Positions 45,004 to 55,627 of a stretch of DNA of 59,072 nucleotides are shown one piece after another; the first letter of the stretch is position 1, and every line of letters starts with the position of its first letter. The notes beneath the pieces were generated by a model. It was given only the letters and a program-made list of their open reading frames with translations, made no database searches and was not told where the DNA came from. Position numbers and translations under genes: made by a program. Where the stretch lies: the NCBI GenBank assembly GCA_903899985.1, contig CAIULL010000123.1:1-59072 (forward strand), in the 5' to 3' direction. Source of the DNA: an uncultured Schlesneria sp. (lineage in GTDB: Bacteria; Planctomycetota; Planctomycetia; Planctomycetales; Planctomycetaceae).

Positions 45004-46254
45004 ATGACTTTGTTTTTCGGCCAACGTGTTTGCCTCGGTTTGGGACTGATCTTCTGTATTGGGGGTTGCCAACCCGCCTCGACGACCCCGTCAAAACAAA
45101 CCCCGCCGTCAAAAGTGACAGGGGCCGTCAAAGAAGACACGCTGACGACAGTCGAGCTTACTGAAGAAGCAGAAAAACGACTTGGCATTGAAACGGCAGC
45201 CATTGAAATGCGCTCGTTACCTCAGCATCGGACTTATGGCGGGGAGGTGACCCTTCCGACTGACGCCACGATCACAGTCTCAGCCACAGTCGCCGGACAG
45301 CTTCAACTGCCGAAAGGAGCCAAACCGCCGAAGGCCGGTGCCATTGTCGCAGGAAAACAGCCAATCCTGACGCTCCAGCCACTGGTGCTGACTCCATCAG
45401 ACCGAACGGCTCTCGCCATGGCACGCAACGGGGTTGCCACGCAACGAGCCGACGCAGCGGGGCTTGTCCAACAGGCTCAAACACAAGTCGACGCCGCTCG
45501 GATTGCCCTCAACCGTGCCGAACGGCTGGACAAAGACGGTGCGGGGAGCAAACGGGTCGTGGATGAGGCAAAAGCACAACTGACTTTGAGTGAAAAAGCG
45601 TTGGAAGCGGCAATGTCACGCAAGAAAATCGTCGACGAAACCCAGTTGGATGAAGAATCAAACAGCGAACAAACACCGCTCGTGATTGAAGCCCCGCAAG
45701 CGGGCATCATTCGAGCGATGCACGCACTGCCTGGCGAAGTGGTGATGGCAGGGGCACCCTTATTTGAAATCATGAATACGGAATCGCTTTGGATTCGAGT
45801 CCCGGTCTACGTCGGCGAAACCGATGATCTGGCGACCGATGAGCCTGCTGCGATCGGTGAACTGGCGTCGCGACCAGGACAGGAAACAATCAAGGCCGAA
45901 CCGCTTGCCGCCCCTCCCACGGCAACCGCACTGGCATCAACGGTGGATCTCTATTATGCCCTTTCAAACGTTCAGGGAAAATTACGACCTGGTCAGCGAG
46001 TCAGTGTCCAACTTCCGCTTCGTGGCGACAAGGAGCAACGAGCGATCCCCTGGTCTGCGGTCGTGCAGGATATCCACGGAGGGTCATGGATTTACGAAAA
46101 ACGGGCCGATCGAAAATTTGTTCGGCGGCGAGTTCAAGTCAAACAGGTGGTTGATAAATGGGCGGTCCTCGAACAAGGCCCCCCCGTTGGTACGACAATT
46201 GTCGTAACGGGAGTCGCCGAAGTATTTGGCACGGAATTCTGGGTTCAAAAATAG
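45004..46254 (+). CDS. RND efflux periplasmic adaptor, lipoprotein (CusB-like)
   Basis: This is a membrane-fusion protein that links an inner-membrane RND pump to an outer-membrane channel. The product is 416 residues. The N-terminus has a lipobox (GLIFCIGGC) after a short hydrophobic stretch. Features: QHRTYGGEVTLPTDATITVS (beta-barrel start), a lipoyl-like LQLPKGAKPPKAGAIVAGKQ, an alpha-helical hairpin (VQQAQTQVDAARIALNRAER; AKAQLTLSEKALEAAMS), and a second lipoyl half IEAPQAGIIRAMHALPGEVV. It is followed by the pump gene after 72 bases. The metal-binding Met motifs of CusB were not noticed, so substrate is open. Confidence 0.88.
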   Translation: MTLFFGQRVCLGLGLIFCIGGCQPASTTPSKQTPPSKVTGAVKEDTLTTVELTEEAEKRLGIETAAIEMRSLPQHRTYGGEVTLPTDATITVSATVAGQLQLPKGAKPPKAGAIVAGKQPILTLQPLVLTPSDRTALAMARNGVATQRADAAGLVQQAQTQVDAARIALNRAERLDKDGAGSKRVVDEAKAQLTLSEKALEAAMSRKKIVDETQLDEESNSEQTPLVIEAPQAGIIRAMHALPGEVVMAGAPLFEIMNTESLWIRVPVYVGETDDLATDEPAAIGELASRPGQETIKAEPLAAPPTATALASTVDLYYALSNVQGKLRPGQRVSVQLPLRGDKEQRAIPWSAVVQDIHGGSWIYEKRADRKFVRRRVQVKQVVDKWAVLEQGPPVGTTIVVTGVAEVFGTEFWVQK

Positions 46255-46326
46255 ACGAACAATCTGACTTCGTACTTGTTCGCGTGGTGCCCCTGCCCTG
46301 AAATCCGATAACGGTTGGTACTTGTT

Positions 46327-49300
46327 ATGAATTGGCTCGTTTCGACATCGTTAAAACTTCGAGTGATGGTGCTTGCCGCATCGATCGTGCTTGTCGTCGT
46401 CGGCACCTTAACGCTTAGAACGGCTCCACTCGATGTCTTCCCCGAATTTGCCGAGCCACTGGTCGAAATTCAGACGGAGGCACCTGGTCTATCAACGGAA
46501 GAGGTTGAGAGTCTCATTACGATTCCGCTCGAAAACGGATTGAAGGGGACACCCTGGCTCAAGACTTTGAGATCAAAATCCGTATTGGGGTTGTCGTCGG
46601 TCGTACTGATCTTTCCGCGGGGAACGGACCTGGTTCGAGCACGCCAATTCGTGCAAGAGCGATTGGCCATGGAGGCGAGTCGACTTCCTGTCGTGGCACA
46701 CGCCCCTGTCATGCTTTCACCATTATCTTCGACCAGTCGCGTTCTGAAGATTGGCGTGACTTCGAAGACGATGACACAGATGGAAATCAGCGAACTCGCG
46801 AAATGGACGATTCGGCCGAACCTGATGGCGATCCAAGGTGTGGCCAACGTTGCGATCTGGGGTCAACGAGACCGTCAACTGCAGGTGCTGGTCAATCCTG
46901 AACAATTACGGGCTCACTCGGTGACACTCGATGCCGTACAGCGTGCCGTTGCCGATAGTGTGGCTCTCAGCGGAGGTGGATTTGTCGACACCCCCAACCA
47001 GCGAATCGCTGTCCGTCAAATGACGGGAGTTGACAACCCCGATGATCTGGGTGCGGCGATCGTCGATTACCGATCGGGTTCGCCGATTCTGTTGCGGGAT
47101 GTCGCCAATATCGTCGAAGGTCACCCGCTGCCGATCGGCGATGCGGTCATCAATGACGGGCCTGGCTTACTCCTGATTGTCGAGAAACAACCTTGGGGTA
47201 ACACGCTTGAAGTGACTCAAAAGGTCGAAGCCGCACTGGAAGAACTGCGTCCGGGCCTGAAGGGGGTTGATATTGATCCGACAATTTTTCGCCCGGCAAC
47301 ATTCATCGAACGATCACTACATAATCTGCGGCATGCAATGGGTGTGGGGTGCCTGCTGGTCATCATCATTCTGCTCGTGTTTCTGTTCGACTGGCGAACG
47401 TCATTGATCAGCCTGACGGCAATTCCTTTATCGTTGATTTCAGCGGCTCTTGCTCTTTACTACACTGGATCAACGATCAACACGATGGTGATCGCCGGAC
47501 TGGTCATCGCACTGGGCGAAGTGGTGGATGACGCGATTATCGACGTCGAAAACATTCTGAGACGGCTCACGCTGAATCGAAGCCTTGAGAAACCTCTTTC
47601 CTCCTTTCAAGTCGTTCTTCAGGCATCGCTGGAAGTTCGTAGTGCCGTTGTCTACGCCAGCTTGATCGTGACGCTTGTGTTCCTGCCTGTCTTATTTCTA
47701 GATGGGATTTCCGGGGCGTTTTTCAGACCACTGGCGATTGCCTACATTCTGGCGATCCTCGCGTCGCTGCTGGTCGCGCTCACGGTGACTCCTGCGCTCT
47801 CGTTGATGCTGTTGCCAGGCTCCACAAAGGACCGTCACGAAGCACCTCTCGCACAGTTTTTGAAAGGAATCTACGGCAAGATTCTTCCGTTCTGGATCAC
47901 GAGGCCAGTCCTTGCCATCGGACTGATTATCGCCATGTTCGTATCGACCGCATTTGGAGCCTTGAGGCTGGGACAAGAACACCTTCCAAGCTTCAAAGAG
48001 ACCGACTTCCTGATGCACTGGGTTGAAAAACCGGGCAGTTCGCTGGAATCCATGCAACGTATCACCGTTCAAGTCAGCCGTGAGTTACGGGCGATCCCGG
48101 GAGTTCGCAACTTTGGTTCTCATATTGGACGCGCCGAAGTGGCGGACGAGGTCGTCGGCCCGAACTTTACGGAGCTGTGGATCAGTGTCGATCCCGAAGT
48201 GAATCTGGATAAAACGATCGTCAAGATCGAAGAGGTTATTAACGGATACCCTGGCCTGAAACGGGACGTCCTGACCTATCTCAAAGAACGAATTAAGGAA
48301 GTTTTGTCAGGAGCTGGAGCGAGTATCGTTGTCCGAGTCTATGGCACGGACCTGACGGTGCTCAGAGCCAAAGCTCAAGAAGTCTATGCCACCATGAATC
48401 AGGTAAAGGGTGTCAAAGATCTACAGGTTGAATCGCAAGTGCTTGTACCACAAATTCAAGTCCGTCTTCGCCCGAATGCGGTGACTCGCTTCGGCCTGAC
48501 CGCAGGTCAAATTCGCCGGGCAGTGGCGACGCTCATCAAAGGTACAAAAGTCGGGGAAATCTATGGTGATCAAAAGACGACCGACGTCGTCGTCTGGGGA
48601 ACGCCTGAACTGAGGACTGACATTACATCGCTTCAGGGCATTCTGGTCGACATCCCCAATGGAGGGGGCCAAGTCCCCTTAGGCGATCTGGCTGATATTC
48701 AGGTGTTGCCCGCCCCGAATGAAATCAAGCACGAAAAAGCGTCGCGCCGAATCGATATCACATGCAACGTGAAAGACCGGGATCTCGGTTCCGTTGCTCG
48801 TGAAATTGAAGAGGCGGTCAAGAAACTCGATTTTGCACAAGGTTATCACCCAGAGTTCTTAGGTGAATACGCCGCTTTGGCTGAATCCCGGCTACGTCTG
48901 GCCGCGCTTGGCTTTTTGTCCATGATTGGCATCCTGCTGCTTTTACACGTTGATTTTCGTTCGTGGAAACTGACGTCGATCGTATTTTTGACTCTTCCCT
49001 TCGCCCTGTTCGGCGGCGTGGCTGGAGTGCTGCTCGACAATCGGATTGTCTCGCTGGGCTCAATGGTCGGCTTCGTGACAGTGCTTGGCATCGCGGCTCG
49101 CAATGGCATCATGCTGGTCAGTCATTACCGTCATCTGGAAGAGCAGGAAGGAGAACCGTTTGGTGCGGCACTCGTGCAACGAGGTTCTGAAGAACGTCTG
49201 GCACCAATCCTCATGACCGTTCTGGCGACGGGCTTGGCATTAGTCCCGCTGGTCTGGGGTGGCAACCTGCCCGGTCACGAAATCGAATATCCCATGGCCA

Positions 49301-49401
49301 TTGTGATCCTCGGTGGATTAGTCACATCGACAATTCTCAACCTGTTCTTACTACCACCGATTTATCTGGCATTTGGACGGGTCAACCGGCACGAAGAGTA
49401 G
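46327..49401 (+). CDS. RND efflux pump, heavy-metal (CusA/CzcA) type
   Basis: This is a proton-driven inner-membrane exporter of 1024 residues from the ATG at 46327 (an in-frame TTG lies at 46315). Twelve transmembrane helices are arranged as 1 + 5 + 1 + 5 with two large periplasmic loops. Family features: [39 protein letters not shown] and the proton-relay helix [18 protein letters not shown] with its acidic pair, plus [20 protein letters not shown] and [14 protein letters not shown]. The loop 1 sequence [20 protein letters not shown] is typical of the HME branch. No outer-membrane factor gene follows within the window, so it must use one encoded elsewhere. Confidence 0.92.
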   Translation: MNWLVSTSLKLRVMVLAASIVLVVVGTLTLRTAPLDVFPEFAEPLVEIQTEAPGLSTEEVESLITIPLENGLKGTPWLKTLRSKSVLGLSSVVLIFPRGTDLVRARQFVQERLAMEASRLPVVAHAPVMLSPLSSTSRVLKIGVTSKTMTQMEISELAKWTIRPNLMAIQGVANVAIWGQRDRQLQVLVNPEQLRAHSVTLDAVQRAVADSVALSGGGFVDTPNQRIAVRQMTGVDNPDDLGAAIVDYRSGSPILLRDVANIVEGHPLPIGDAVINDGPGLLLIVEKQPWGNTLEVTQKVEAALEELRPGLKGVDIDPTIFRPATFIERSLHNLRHAMGVGCLLVIIILLVFLFDWRTSLISLTAIPLSLISAALALYYTGSTINTMVIAGLVIALGEVVDDAIIDVENILRRLTLNRSLEKPLSSFQVVLQASLEVRSAVVYASLIVTLVFLPVLFLDGISGAFFRPLAIAYILAILASLLVALTVTPALSLMLLPGSTKDRHEAPLAQFLKGIYGKILPFWITRPVLAIGLIIAMFVSTAFGALRLGQEHLPSFKETDFLMHWVEKPGSSLESMQRITVQVSRELRAIPGVRNFGSHIGRAEVADEVVGPNFTELWISVDPEVNLDKTIVKIEEVINGYPGLKRDVLTYLKERIKEVLSGAGASIVVRVYGTDLTVLRAKAQEVYATMNQVKGVKDLQVESQVLVPQIQVRLRPNAVTRFGLTAGQIRRAVATLIKGTKVGEIYGDQKTTDVVVWGTPELRTDITSLQGILVDIPNGGGQVPLGDLADIQVLPAPNEIKHEKASRRIDITCNVKDRDLGSVAREIEEAVKKLDFAQGYHPEFLGEYAALAESRLRLAALGFLSMIGILLLLHVDFRSWKLTSIVFLTLPFALFGGVAGVLLDNRIVSLGSMVGFVTVLGIAARNGIMLVSHYRHLEEQEGEPFGAALVQRGSEERLAPILMTVLATGLALVPLVWGGNLPGHEIEYPMAIVILGGLVTSTILNLFLLPPIYLAFGRVNRHEE

Positions 49402-49448
49402 CATTCTTTTTGAATGAAGGATCGGCGAAGCACTGTCACCACAGATCA

Positions 49449-50741
49449 TTAAATCACTCGTGCAACGATCATGGTCCGGTCGTCGTCAGCGGGTCGGCCG
49501 TTCGCAAACCGTTCAACTGCTAGCAAAACCGATTTCATCAAGGCGTCTGCCTGGAACGAGCACTTTGCCAGTTCTTCATCCAATCGATTTGTTCCAAAAA
49601 AAGTCCCGTCAATGCTCTGTGCTTCTGTAATCCCATCCGTATAGAAAATGATCTGGTCTCCTCGCTGAAGCTGCAGCCGGGCTTCTTCGTAAGTCGTGTC
49701 GTCAATAACGCCCAGCGGAAGCCCACCAGCCTGATCGAGTGACAACAGCGAACCATCCTGACAACGCTTGATCCGTGGCGGATTGTGTCCTGCACAGGCA
49801 TAAGTCAAAACGCGGCTGATCGGATCGTAGATACCATAAAACCCCGTTACGAATGTTGCGTTCATACCGACGTACTTGGCTGACAGGTGGCCATTGAGAT
49901 ACTCAAGTAATTTTCCAGGAGGAAGAGGTGGCCCTGGATGTGTATGGGCAATGCAATGAGTGACTGCCATGAGTACGGCGGCTGGAGTACCGTGTCCACT
50001 GACGTCGGCGATGAATATTCCCCATTGATCGTCGGGCATCGGGAAGAAGTCATAGTAATCGCCACCTGCGCGTTGAGCTGGCTGATAATAAGCAGCCAGG
50101 TCAAGTGTGGGGATTTTCGGCAATTCTGCTGGTAACAACGATCTTTGAATCTGGCCGACAACTTTCATTTCACGATCCAGATCGTGATAGGCTCGACCCA
50201 GTTCCTCTTTCAGGACCAGGTTGTTTGTCGCCCGTCCAAACAAGTTGCTTCTCCAGACGATATCGGGGATCTGTTCGGGGTCGAAACCATTCGTTTCCTG
50301 CTGCAACATAATGACCATGTTCATCGATACCCCTTGATCGAACATCGGGATGGCAAGTAACGATCTGTGCCCTGCCAGAAATTCGTATGCAGGTTCATCG
50401 GCTGACACCTCAAAATCTTCAAGTAACACCGTTTCGTTTCCGTAGATCAATCTCGCCAGCAGGCCTCCTTCTAATAGTGGCAGACGATCCTTTTCCCGCC
50501 AGGGGTTCACTTCATCCGTCCAGGTTGAACTACGAGTCACACGGTAATACGGCGCCTCTAACCCTCGTCGACTGAGTGAGATTCGGCGATCGACCGTGAG
50601 TAGTTGCTGGATCTTCTCTCCGTACGAGCGGACCATCGCTTGCGGATCGGTATGACGGCTCATATCTCGCATCATGTCGACGATCACTTCGAGTCGCTGT
50701 TGCCATGGAGTCTGTTCAAACGTCGTCTTTTCAAGGGCCAT
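49449..50741 (-). CDS. SpoIIE-type PP2C phosphatase with GAF-like N-terminus
   Basis: These phosphatases dephosphorylate anti-sigma-factor antagonists in partner-switching systems. The product is 430 residues from the ATG at 50741 (a TTG at 50750 is also in frame). Residues about 15-180 are GAF-like (RLEVIVDMMRDMSRHTDPQA; RLIYGNETVLLEDFEVSADE; SLLAIPMFDQGVSMNMVIML). The SpoIIE domain runs from about 205 to 430: VQRSLLPAELP-like QIQRSLLPAELPKIPTLDLA, AGGDYYDFFPMPDDQWGIFI and ADVSGHGTPAA (metal-binding Asp), then YACAGHNPP, GLPLGVIDD, IFYTDGITEAQ and DDRTMIVARV. Its partner anti-anti-sigma factor is not adjacent. Confidence 0.92.
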   Translation of the reverse strand: MALEKTTFEQTPWQQRLEVIVDMMRDMSRHTDPQAMVRSYGEKIQQLLTVDRRISLSRRGLEAPYYRVTRSSTWTDEVNPWREKDRLPLLEGGLLARLIYGNETVLLEDFEVSADEPAYEFLAGHRSLLAIPMFDQGVSMNMVIMLQQETNGFDPEQIPDIVWRSNLFGRATNNLVLKEELGRAYHDLDREMKVVGQIQRSLLPAELPKIPTLDLAAYYQPAQRAGGDYYDFFPMPDDQWGIFIADVSGHGTPAAVLMAVTHCIAHTHPGPPLPPGKLLEYLNGHLSAKYVGMNATFVTGFYGIYDPISRVLTYACAGHNPPRIKRCQDGSLLSLDQAGGLPLGVIDDTTYEEARLQLQRGDQIIFYTDGITEAQSIDGTFFGTNRLDEELAKCSFQADALMKSVLLAVERFANGRPADDDRTMIVARVI

Positions 50742-51014
50742 TTTCTTCAATCCTGTTGCCGATAAGATTCTGTGGTCGATTCACCCAAGTCGCTGAAATC
50801 ATCGCCAATTCTGATGACTGACTTACAGATTCTGAACGTGACACCAATCCCCATGACCAGCAATCTTACCAATGTATCCCGATTGTTCGGGAAGGGGAAA
50901 GCAGTATGCGAGGCAAATTGGCTGATGGAATTGCCGATCGATCGGGGATGTCTATGATGATCTCGCGCACTCGCAGATCGAAGGTTTTCCTGGCTCAACA
51001 AGAAAGATTGCCCC

Positions 51015-52034
51015 ATGTCGACAACATTCAAAGCGTATGCAGCGACCTCTGCCGCCGGTGAATTGAAGCCATTTGAATTCGATCCGGGCCCGTTAAAAGA
51101 GGAACAGGTCGAAATTGCGGTCAGTTACTGTGGGATCTGCCATTCGGACCTGTCGATGCTCGATAACGAATGGGGCTTCAGCCAATACCCATTCGTTCCT
51201 GGACATGAGATTGTCGGAACCATCGTTGCTGTCGGAGACCACGTCAAGAACGTGAAAGTCGGAGACCGTGTCGGCCTGGGCTGGTTTTCGGGAAGCTGTA
51301 TGAGTTGCCAGCAATGTCTTTCGGGTAACCACAATCTCTGTACGAATCCGGCTGGTCGCGAAGAAACGATCATCGGGCGGCATGGCGGGTTTGCGGATCG
51401 CGTCCGTTGTCATTGGATCTGGGCGACGCCGATCCCCGATACTGTCGATCATGAGAAAGCGGGACCGCTGTTCTGCGGTGGACTAACCGTGTTCAATCCT
51501 CTCGTTCAATTCGACATCAAGCCGACGGATCGGGTTGGCGTGATCGGGATTGGTGGCCTTGGACATATGGCACTCCAGTTTCTTAACAAATGGGGTTGCG
51601 AGGTCATTGCGTTCTCATCGAGCGACTCAAAAACGGCAGAAGCGATCAAGCTTGGTGCACATCGCGTCGTGAATTCCCGGGATGAAAAGCAGTTAGCCGA
51701 TATCGCAGGAAGCTTGAACCTGATCGTATCGACAGTGAATGTGTCGCTTGACTGGCAGGCCTATATTGCCTGCCTTGCACCCAAAGGCCGCTTTCATACT
51801 GTCGGTGCGATTGCAGAACCAATATCGGTCACCGCATTTCCGCTGATCATGGGGCAAAAGTCCGTTTCGGGATCGCCGCTGGGCAGCCCGACGACAACGA
51901 AGCTCATGATTGACTTCTGCGCGCGGCACAACATTGCGCCCGTGACAGAGACGTTTCCGATGTCGAAAGTTAACGACGCGATCGAGCACCTTCGCTCGGG
52001 TAAAGCGAGATATCGCATTGTGCTGAAGAATTGA
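51015..52034 (+). CDS. Zinc-dependent alcohol dehydrogenase (YahK/CAD-like)
   Basis: This is a 339-residue medium-chain dehydrogenase. The catalytic zinc ligands are Cys in SYCGICHSDLSM and His in VPGHEIVG. The structural zinc site is CMSCQQCLSGNHNLC, with the regular C-x2-C-x2-C-x7-C spacing. The NADP-type Rossmann loop is GIGGLGHMALQFLNKWG. The overall pattern (HEIVGTIVAVGDHVKNVKVG, GGFADRVRCHWIWATPIPD) matches broad aldehyde reductases such as YahK. The natural substrate is likely an aliphatic or aromatic aldehyde but is not known. It diverges from the SpoIIE gene with a 273-base gap. Confidence 0.92.
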   Translation: MSTTFKAYAATSAAGELKPFEFDPGPLKEEQVEIAVSYCGICHSDLSMLDNEWGFSQYPFVPGHEIVGTIVAVGDHVKNVKVGDRVGLGWFSGSCMSCQQCLSGNHNLCTNPAGREETIIGRHGGFADRVRCHWIWATPIPDTVDHEKAGPLFCGGLTVFNPLVQFDIKPTDRVGVIGIGGLGHMALQFLNKWGCEVIAFSSSDSKTAEAIKLGAHRVVNSRDEKQLADIAGSLNLIVSTVNVSLDWQAYIACLAPKGRFHTVGAIAEPISVTAFPLIMGQKSVSGSPLGSPTTTKLMIDFCARHNIAPVTETFPMSKVNDAIEHLRSGKARYRIVLKN

Positions 52035-52089
52035 CCGAAGACTCCGTTTTTATCAGGAGTTCGGTTGCTTTCGCTGGAATACAAAAACC

Positions 52090-52137
52090 AGGGCAAACGG
52101 CACGTTAACCACCTCTCAGCAGGGGAGGTGGGGTTTT
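52090..52137 (+). repeat. GC-rich hairpin repeat, copy D
   Basis: AGGGCAAACGGCACGTTAACC continues with ACCTCTCAGCAGGGGAGGTGG and GGTTTT. The hairpin CCACCTC/GGGGAGGTGG precedes TTTTGTTT, so here the repeat looks like an intrinsic terminator on the + strand for the alcohol dehydrogenase gene. The region between the convergent alcohol dehydrogenase and PhoH genes is only 116 bases and is mostly occupied by this element. Confidence 0.7.
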
Positions 52138-52150
52138 GTTTCCCAGCTCT

Positions 52151-53491
52151 TTAGAGCAAGTTACTTGCCAATTCTGCCAAGGCTGATCGTTCCCCTTTTT
52201 CCAAGGTCACGTGAGCATAAATCGGTTGACCGACCATGCGGTTAATCAGATAGCTCAGCCCATTAGAAAGCGAATCGAGATAAGGATGATCGATCTGCTG
52301 GATGTCGCCCGTCAATACAATCTTGGTCCCCTCCCCTGCCCGAGTGATAATCGTCTTCACTTCGTGCGGGGTGAGGTTTTGTGCTTCGTCAACGATGAAG
52401 AATACTCGCTGTAAACTGCGTCCGCGAATGTATGCCAGCGGAGTGACTTCCAGCTTATACTTTACAAGCAGGTCATCCAGTTTCGAGCGAACATCGGACT
52501 CGCCAAGATGGGCACACATCACTGACAAATTGTCGTAAAGGGGCTGCATGTAGGGATCGAGCTTGGCATTAATGTCACCCGGCAGGAATCCAAGATCACG
52601 ATTGCTGAGCGGGACAACCGGCCGAGCCAGCAGCGTCTGGCGGTAACGAGACCGGCATTCGAGCGCCGCTGCCATCGCAAGCAGCGTTTTTCCCGAACCC
52701 GCTTTTCCGCCAATCGTGACCAGCTTGATCGAATCGTCCATCAGCGCACTAAGAGCGAACGACTGTTCGGCATTGCGTGGCGTGACACCGGCTGCCGTTA
52801 CCTTTTCGAGTCGAGAGTACTTTTTCTCGGTGGCATGATAAGTCGCAAGAACGGATTTTGAACCATTTCGCAGGATGAAATTCTCGTTGGCGATCGGTTC
52901 CTCCACCATTGGCAGACGGTCCGTACCAACATATCCGCTGTTGATAAAGAACTCTGAGATCAATTCAGATGGAAGATCAGTCACCTGGCGTTTGCCGGTA
53001 TAAAGTTTGTCGAAGCTTTCCACCTTATCGCTGTTATAGTCCTGGGCGGGGAGTCCCATCGACTTTGCCTTGAGCCGCAGATTGGTATCCTTGGTAACGA
53101 GGATCACCGATCGTGGCTGTTCCTGATCCTGAAGTGTCAGCGAGATATCGAGAATTCGATGATCAGGAGCATCGCTAAAGAAGGCCTTCTTCAATTCATC
53201 GCCGTGATCGCCTCTGAGGACGACTCGAATCTTTCCGAGGCCGGGGCCGAGCGACGTTCCATCATCCGAGAGCACATCACTTGTCAGATCATCCAGCCGG
53301 CGAAGAAACGCGCGGGCCTGAAAGTTGATGTCTTCGTTCCCCTTCTTGAACCGGTCTAACTCTTCGAGGACCGTGATCGGGACGGCAATATCGTGTTCTT
53401 TAAAATTCCAGAGGCAGCCAGCGTCGTGAAGAATGACGTTCGTATCTAGAACAAACAACTTCGAGCGAGTGCTCGGCGTGGTTGCCGCCAT
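52151..53491 (-). CDS. PIN-PhoH family ATPase/ribonuclease
   Basis: This is a 446-residue protein of the PhoH2 type: a PIN ribonuclease-like domain fused to a PhoH helicase-like ATPase. The PIN start is [19 protein letters not shown], with further acids in LEELDRFK and [18 protein letters not shown]. The PhoH part has Walker [19 protein letters not shown] (about 262-279), [20 protein letters not shown] (Walker B) and [17 protein letters not shown]. PhoH2 proteins unwind and cleave RNA and are often stress-linked. The ATG at 53491 fits the family start. Confidence 0.92.
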   Translation of the reverse strand: MAATTPSTRSKLFVLDTNVILHDAGCLWNFKEHDIAVPITVLEELDRFKKGNEDINFQARAFLRRLDDLTSDVLSDDGTSLGPGLGKIRVVLRGDHGDELKKAFFSDAPDHRILDISLTLQDQEQPRSVILVTKDTNLRLKAKSMGLPAQDYNSDKVESFDKLYTGKRQVTDLPSELISEFFINSGYVGTDRLPMVEEPIANENFILRNGSKSVLATYHATEKKYSRLEKVTAAGVTPRNAEQSFALSALMDDSIKLVTIGGKAGSGKTLLAMAAALECRSRYRQTLLARPVVPLSNRDLGFLPGDINAKLDPYMQPLYDNLSVMCAHLGESDVRSKLDDLLVKYKLEVTPLAYIRGRSLQRVFFIVDEAQNLTPHEVKTIITRAGEGTKIVLTGDIQQIDHPYLDSLSNGLSYLINRMVGQPIYAHVTLEKGERSALAELASNLL

Positions 53492-53755
53492 CGAGTCCTC
53501 CGTGACTAAAAGTGATCTGCCGCATTCAGCGGATTCCGAGGATCACCGCTCCAACAGACCAGTCACACTGGCCGATGTCGGAAGCCGCGATTACCGCGGA
53601 GAAGGCCGTCCGTACCATCTAGAGCGAACACTAAACTGCAAAGTCGATTCGGTCAATCGAGTCTGATCACAAATCCCAAGAATTCTCTGTGAAGATTCAG
53701 AAATAAAAAACAACTCGACCAACCACGTTGTCGCGAAACACGGTAAACCAAAAAA

Positions 53756-55102
53756 TTATTTGACGGCATTTTTTGCTAAATTGATCGCTTCGGCACAAAG
53801 CGATTTTGCCATGTCGTCGCCTGGCGCTTCGGCAATCACTCGGATGATGGGCTCGGTATTACTGGCGCGAACCTGAACCCAGCGGTCAGGCCAGTCGAGT
53901 CGCAGTCCGTCCCCTTCCGTTGCCGTCGCACTTCCATAGGCAGAACGCAATGCCGTACACGCGGCACTCACTCGCTCGCGAGGACAATGCAGCTTGTCTT
54001 TGACAATCGAGTATTGTGGAAGCGTATCAACCCAGGCGGCAAGTGATGTACGTCGCACCACGAGGCCATCCAGCACGTAGGCCATACTGACGAAACTATC
54101 CCGGACAAAACCAACTTGCGGTTCAATGACTCCGCCGTTCCCTTCACCTCCAATCAACGCATTCACTTCTTGCATCTTCGCGACAACATTCGCTTCACCC
54201 ACGTGCGAACGATGAAACGCGCACCCGTATTTCGCAGCAAGATCAGCCGTGACACGGCTTGTCGAGCCATTAACAACGACGGGTCCCTTTTTCCGCGACA
54301 AGATATGGTCAACGGCGAGTCCCAAGGTTAGTTCTTCACCAATGTAGCGCCCGGTGTTATCGACGATGGCCAGCCGGTCTGCATCCGGATCTTGAGCAAA
54401 TCCGACATCAGCTCCATTTGCCACGACAGCCGCCATCAATGTCGTCAGATTATCCCTTAGCGGTTCGGCAGGATGTTCAAATTGACCATCGGCAACGCCT
54501 CCCATAACGACCACGTCACAACCGAGTTCGCGAAGCAAATGCGGGCCCAGAATACTTCCGGAACCGTGATTACAGTCGAGCACAACTTTGAACTTTTTTG
54601 CTCGAATCGCTGCAACATCAACCAGCTTGAAAACTCGACTTTGATGTTCGCTGTTAGGATCAGCAACCGCCTGGACCGAACCCAACCCGGACCAGGATCG
54701 ATAAACAGGGGCTCCGTTGATAACCGTCAAAAGCCTCTCGCCGGTGGCCTTATCAAAAACCGAACCTTGTGGGGAAAACGGTTTCAGTCCATTCCATTCG
54801 ATCGGATTGTGACTGGCTGTCAGCTGCAATCCCCCTGCGGCGCCGAGTGCTGTCACCATCACACCACAAGTTGGCGTCGATGCGATCCCCAGGTCAAGCA
54901 CTTTGCAGCCAGTCGCCATTAATCCGGCTAAAACCGCATGACGCAACATCTCACCGGTTGAACGACCGTCGCGAGAAAGAACGACCGTTCCTCCGTTGAC
55001 AATGGTCCCGAGAGACGCAGCAAATCGAGTGACATACTCGGGATCTAAACCGTCACCAACAACGCCGCGCAAACCTGAGATACTGAGAATCCGTTCCGAC
55101 AT
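53756..55102 (-). CDS. Phosphoglucosamine/phosphomannomutase family (GlmM-like)
   Basis: This is an alpha-D-phosphohexomutase of 448 residues from the ATG at 55102, which gives MSERILSISGLRGVVGDGLD; the much longer frame to 55294 overlaps the PLA2-like gene. Active-site features: catalytic serine loop LQLTASHNPIEWNGLK (about 98-113), Mg loop DPDADRLAIVD (about 237), sugar loop GEGNGGVIEP, and phosphate loop RASNTEPIIRVIAEAP. Members make glucosamine-1-phosphate for cell-wall and glycan precursors, or mannose-1-phosphate. The sugar loop GEGNGG rather than GE-x-SGH means the exact substrate is uncertain. It starts 14 bases after the PLA2-like stop. Confidence 0.88.
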   Translation of the reverse strand: MSERILSISGLRGVVGDGLDPEYVTRFAASLGTIVNGGTVVLSRDGRSTGEMLRHAVLAGLMATGCKVLDLGIASTPTCGVMVTALGAAGGLQLTASHNPIEWNGLKPFSPQGSVFDKATGERLLTVINGAPVYRSWSGLGSVQAVADPNSEHQSRVFKLVDVAAIRAKKFKVVLDCNHGSGSILGPHLLRELGCDVVVMGGVADGQFEHPAEPLRDNLTTLMAAVVANGADVGFAQDPDADRLAIVDNTGRYIGEELTLGLAVDHILSRKKGPVVVNGSTSRVTADLAAKYGCAFHRSHVGEANVVAKMQEVNALIGGEGNGGVIEPQVGFVRDSFVSMAYVLDGLVVRRTSLAAWVDTLPQYSIVKDKLHCPRERVSAACTALRSAYGSATATEGDGLRLDWPDRWVQVRASNTEPIIRVIAEAPGDDMAKSLCAEAINLAKNAVK

Positions 55103-55115
55103 TTCGATTCCTTGC

Positions 55116-55460
55116 CTAGCGATACATGCTGCCGCCGAACAAACGTGCCGTGTTGTAATAGAATCGAGCCTTCCGATAACAGGCTCGTGGGTTCGAAGAA
55201 CAGTCACAAGCCGCTTGCATGTTACAGAGGAACTGGCGATCACACTCACTCCGCGAGAAACCACTTCCTGTATAACAGGCATCGTGCGCGGCACATGCGG
55301 GACGGAAATCGGCCCCGTAAAAACCCTGAGGAATCAGGCGGTTTCCACCTGCAGGACTCCCAGGTCCACATGGACGCCAAGGGGGACACTCCGCCTGCAC
55401 AGTTAAACAATTCGCGAGAAAAACCAACGCAACAATCGACGCCATTTGAATCGTTCGCAT
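55116..55460 (-). CDS. Secreted phospholipase-A2-like protein
   Basis: This is a 114-residue protein from the ATG at 55460, with AGGTGAAG just upstream and a signal peptide (MRTIQMASIVALVFLANCLTVQAEC region). The mature part is Cys-rich. RPACAAHDACYTGSGF matches the CxxHDxCY catalytic His/Asp motif of phospholipases A2. The motif SECDRQFLCNMQAACD supplies the second Asp and paired cysteines, and RACYRKARFYYNTARLFGG closes the helix. PLA2 would release a fatty acid and a lysophospholipid from membrane lipid. The calcium-loop glycine pattern is present only loosely (CGPGSPAGGNRLIPQGFYG). The gene lies between the LplT-like transporter and the mutase on the same strand. Confidence 0.75.
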   Translation of the reverse strand: MRTIQMASIVALVFLANCLTVQAECPPWRPCGPGSPAGGNRLIPQGFYGADFRPACAAHDACYTGSGFSRSECDRQFLCNMQAACDCSSNPRACYRKARFYYNTARLFGGSMYR

Positions 55461-55627
55461 CTTCTCACCTCGAAATAGTTGGGTCACCACAAATCGAAGC
55501 TCCCAAAATCTTTGGGGGCACTCCCTTCAAGACCGGGATCGTGGCAGTTCAGGCAAACATTTTCAAGTTTCGCAAACTTTCTCATTCGACTCGTCGGGTC
55601 GATTTCAAAAATATCAACATCCGTGAT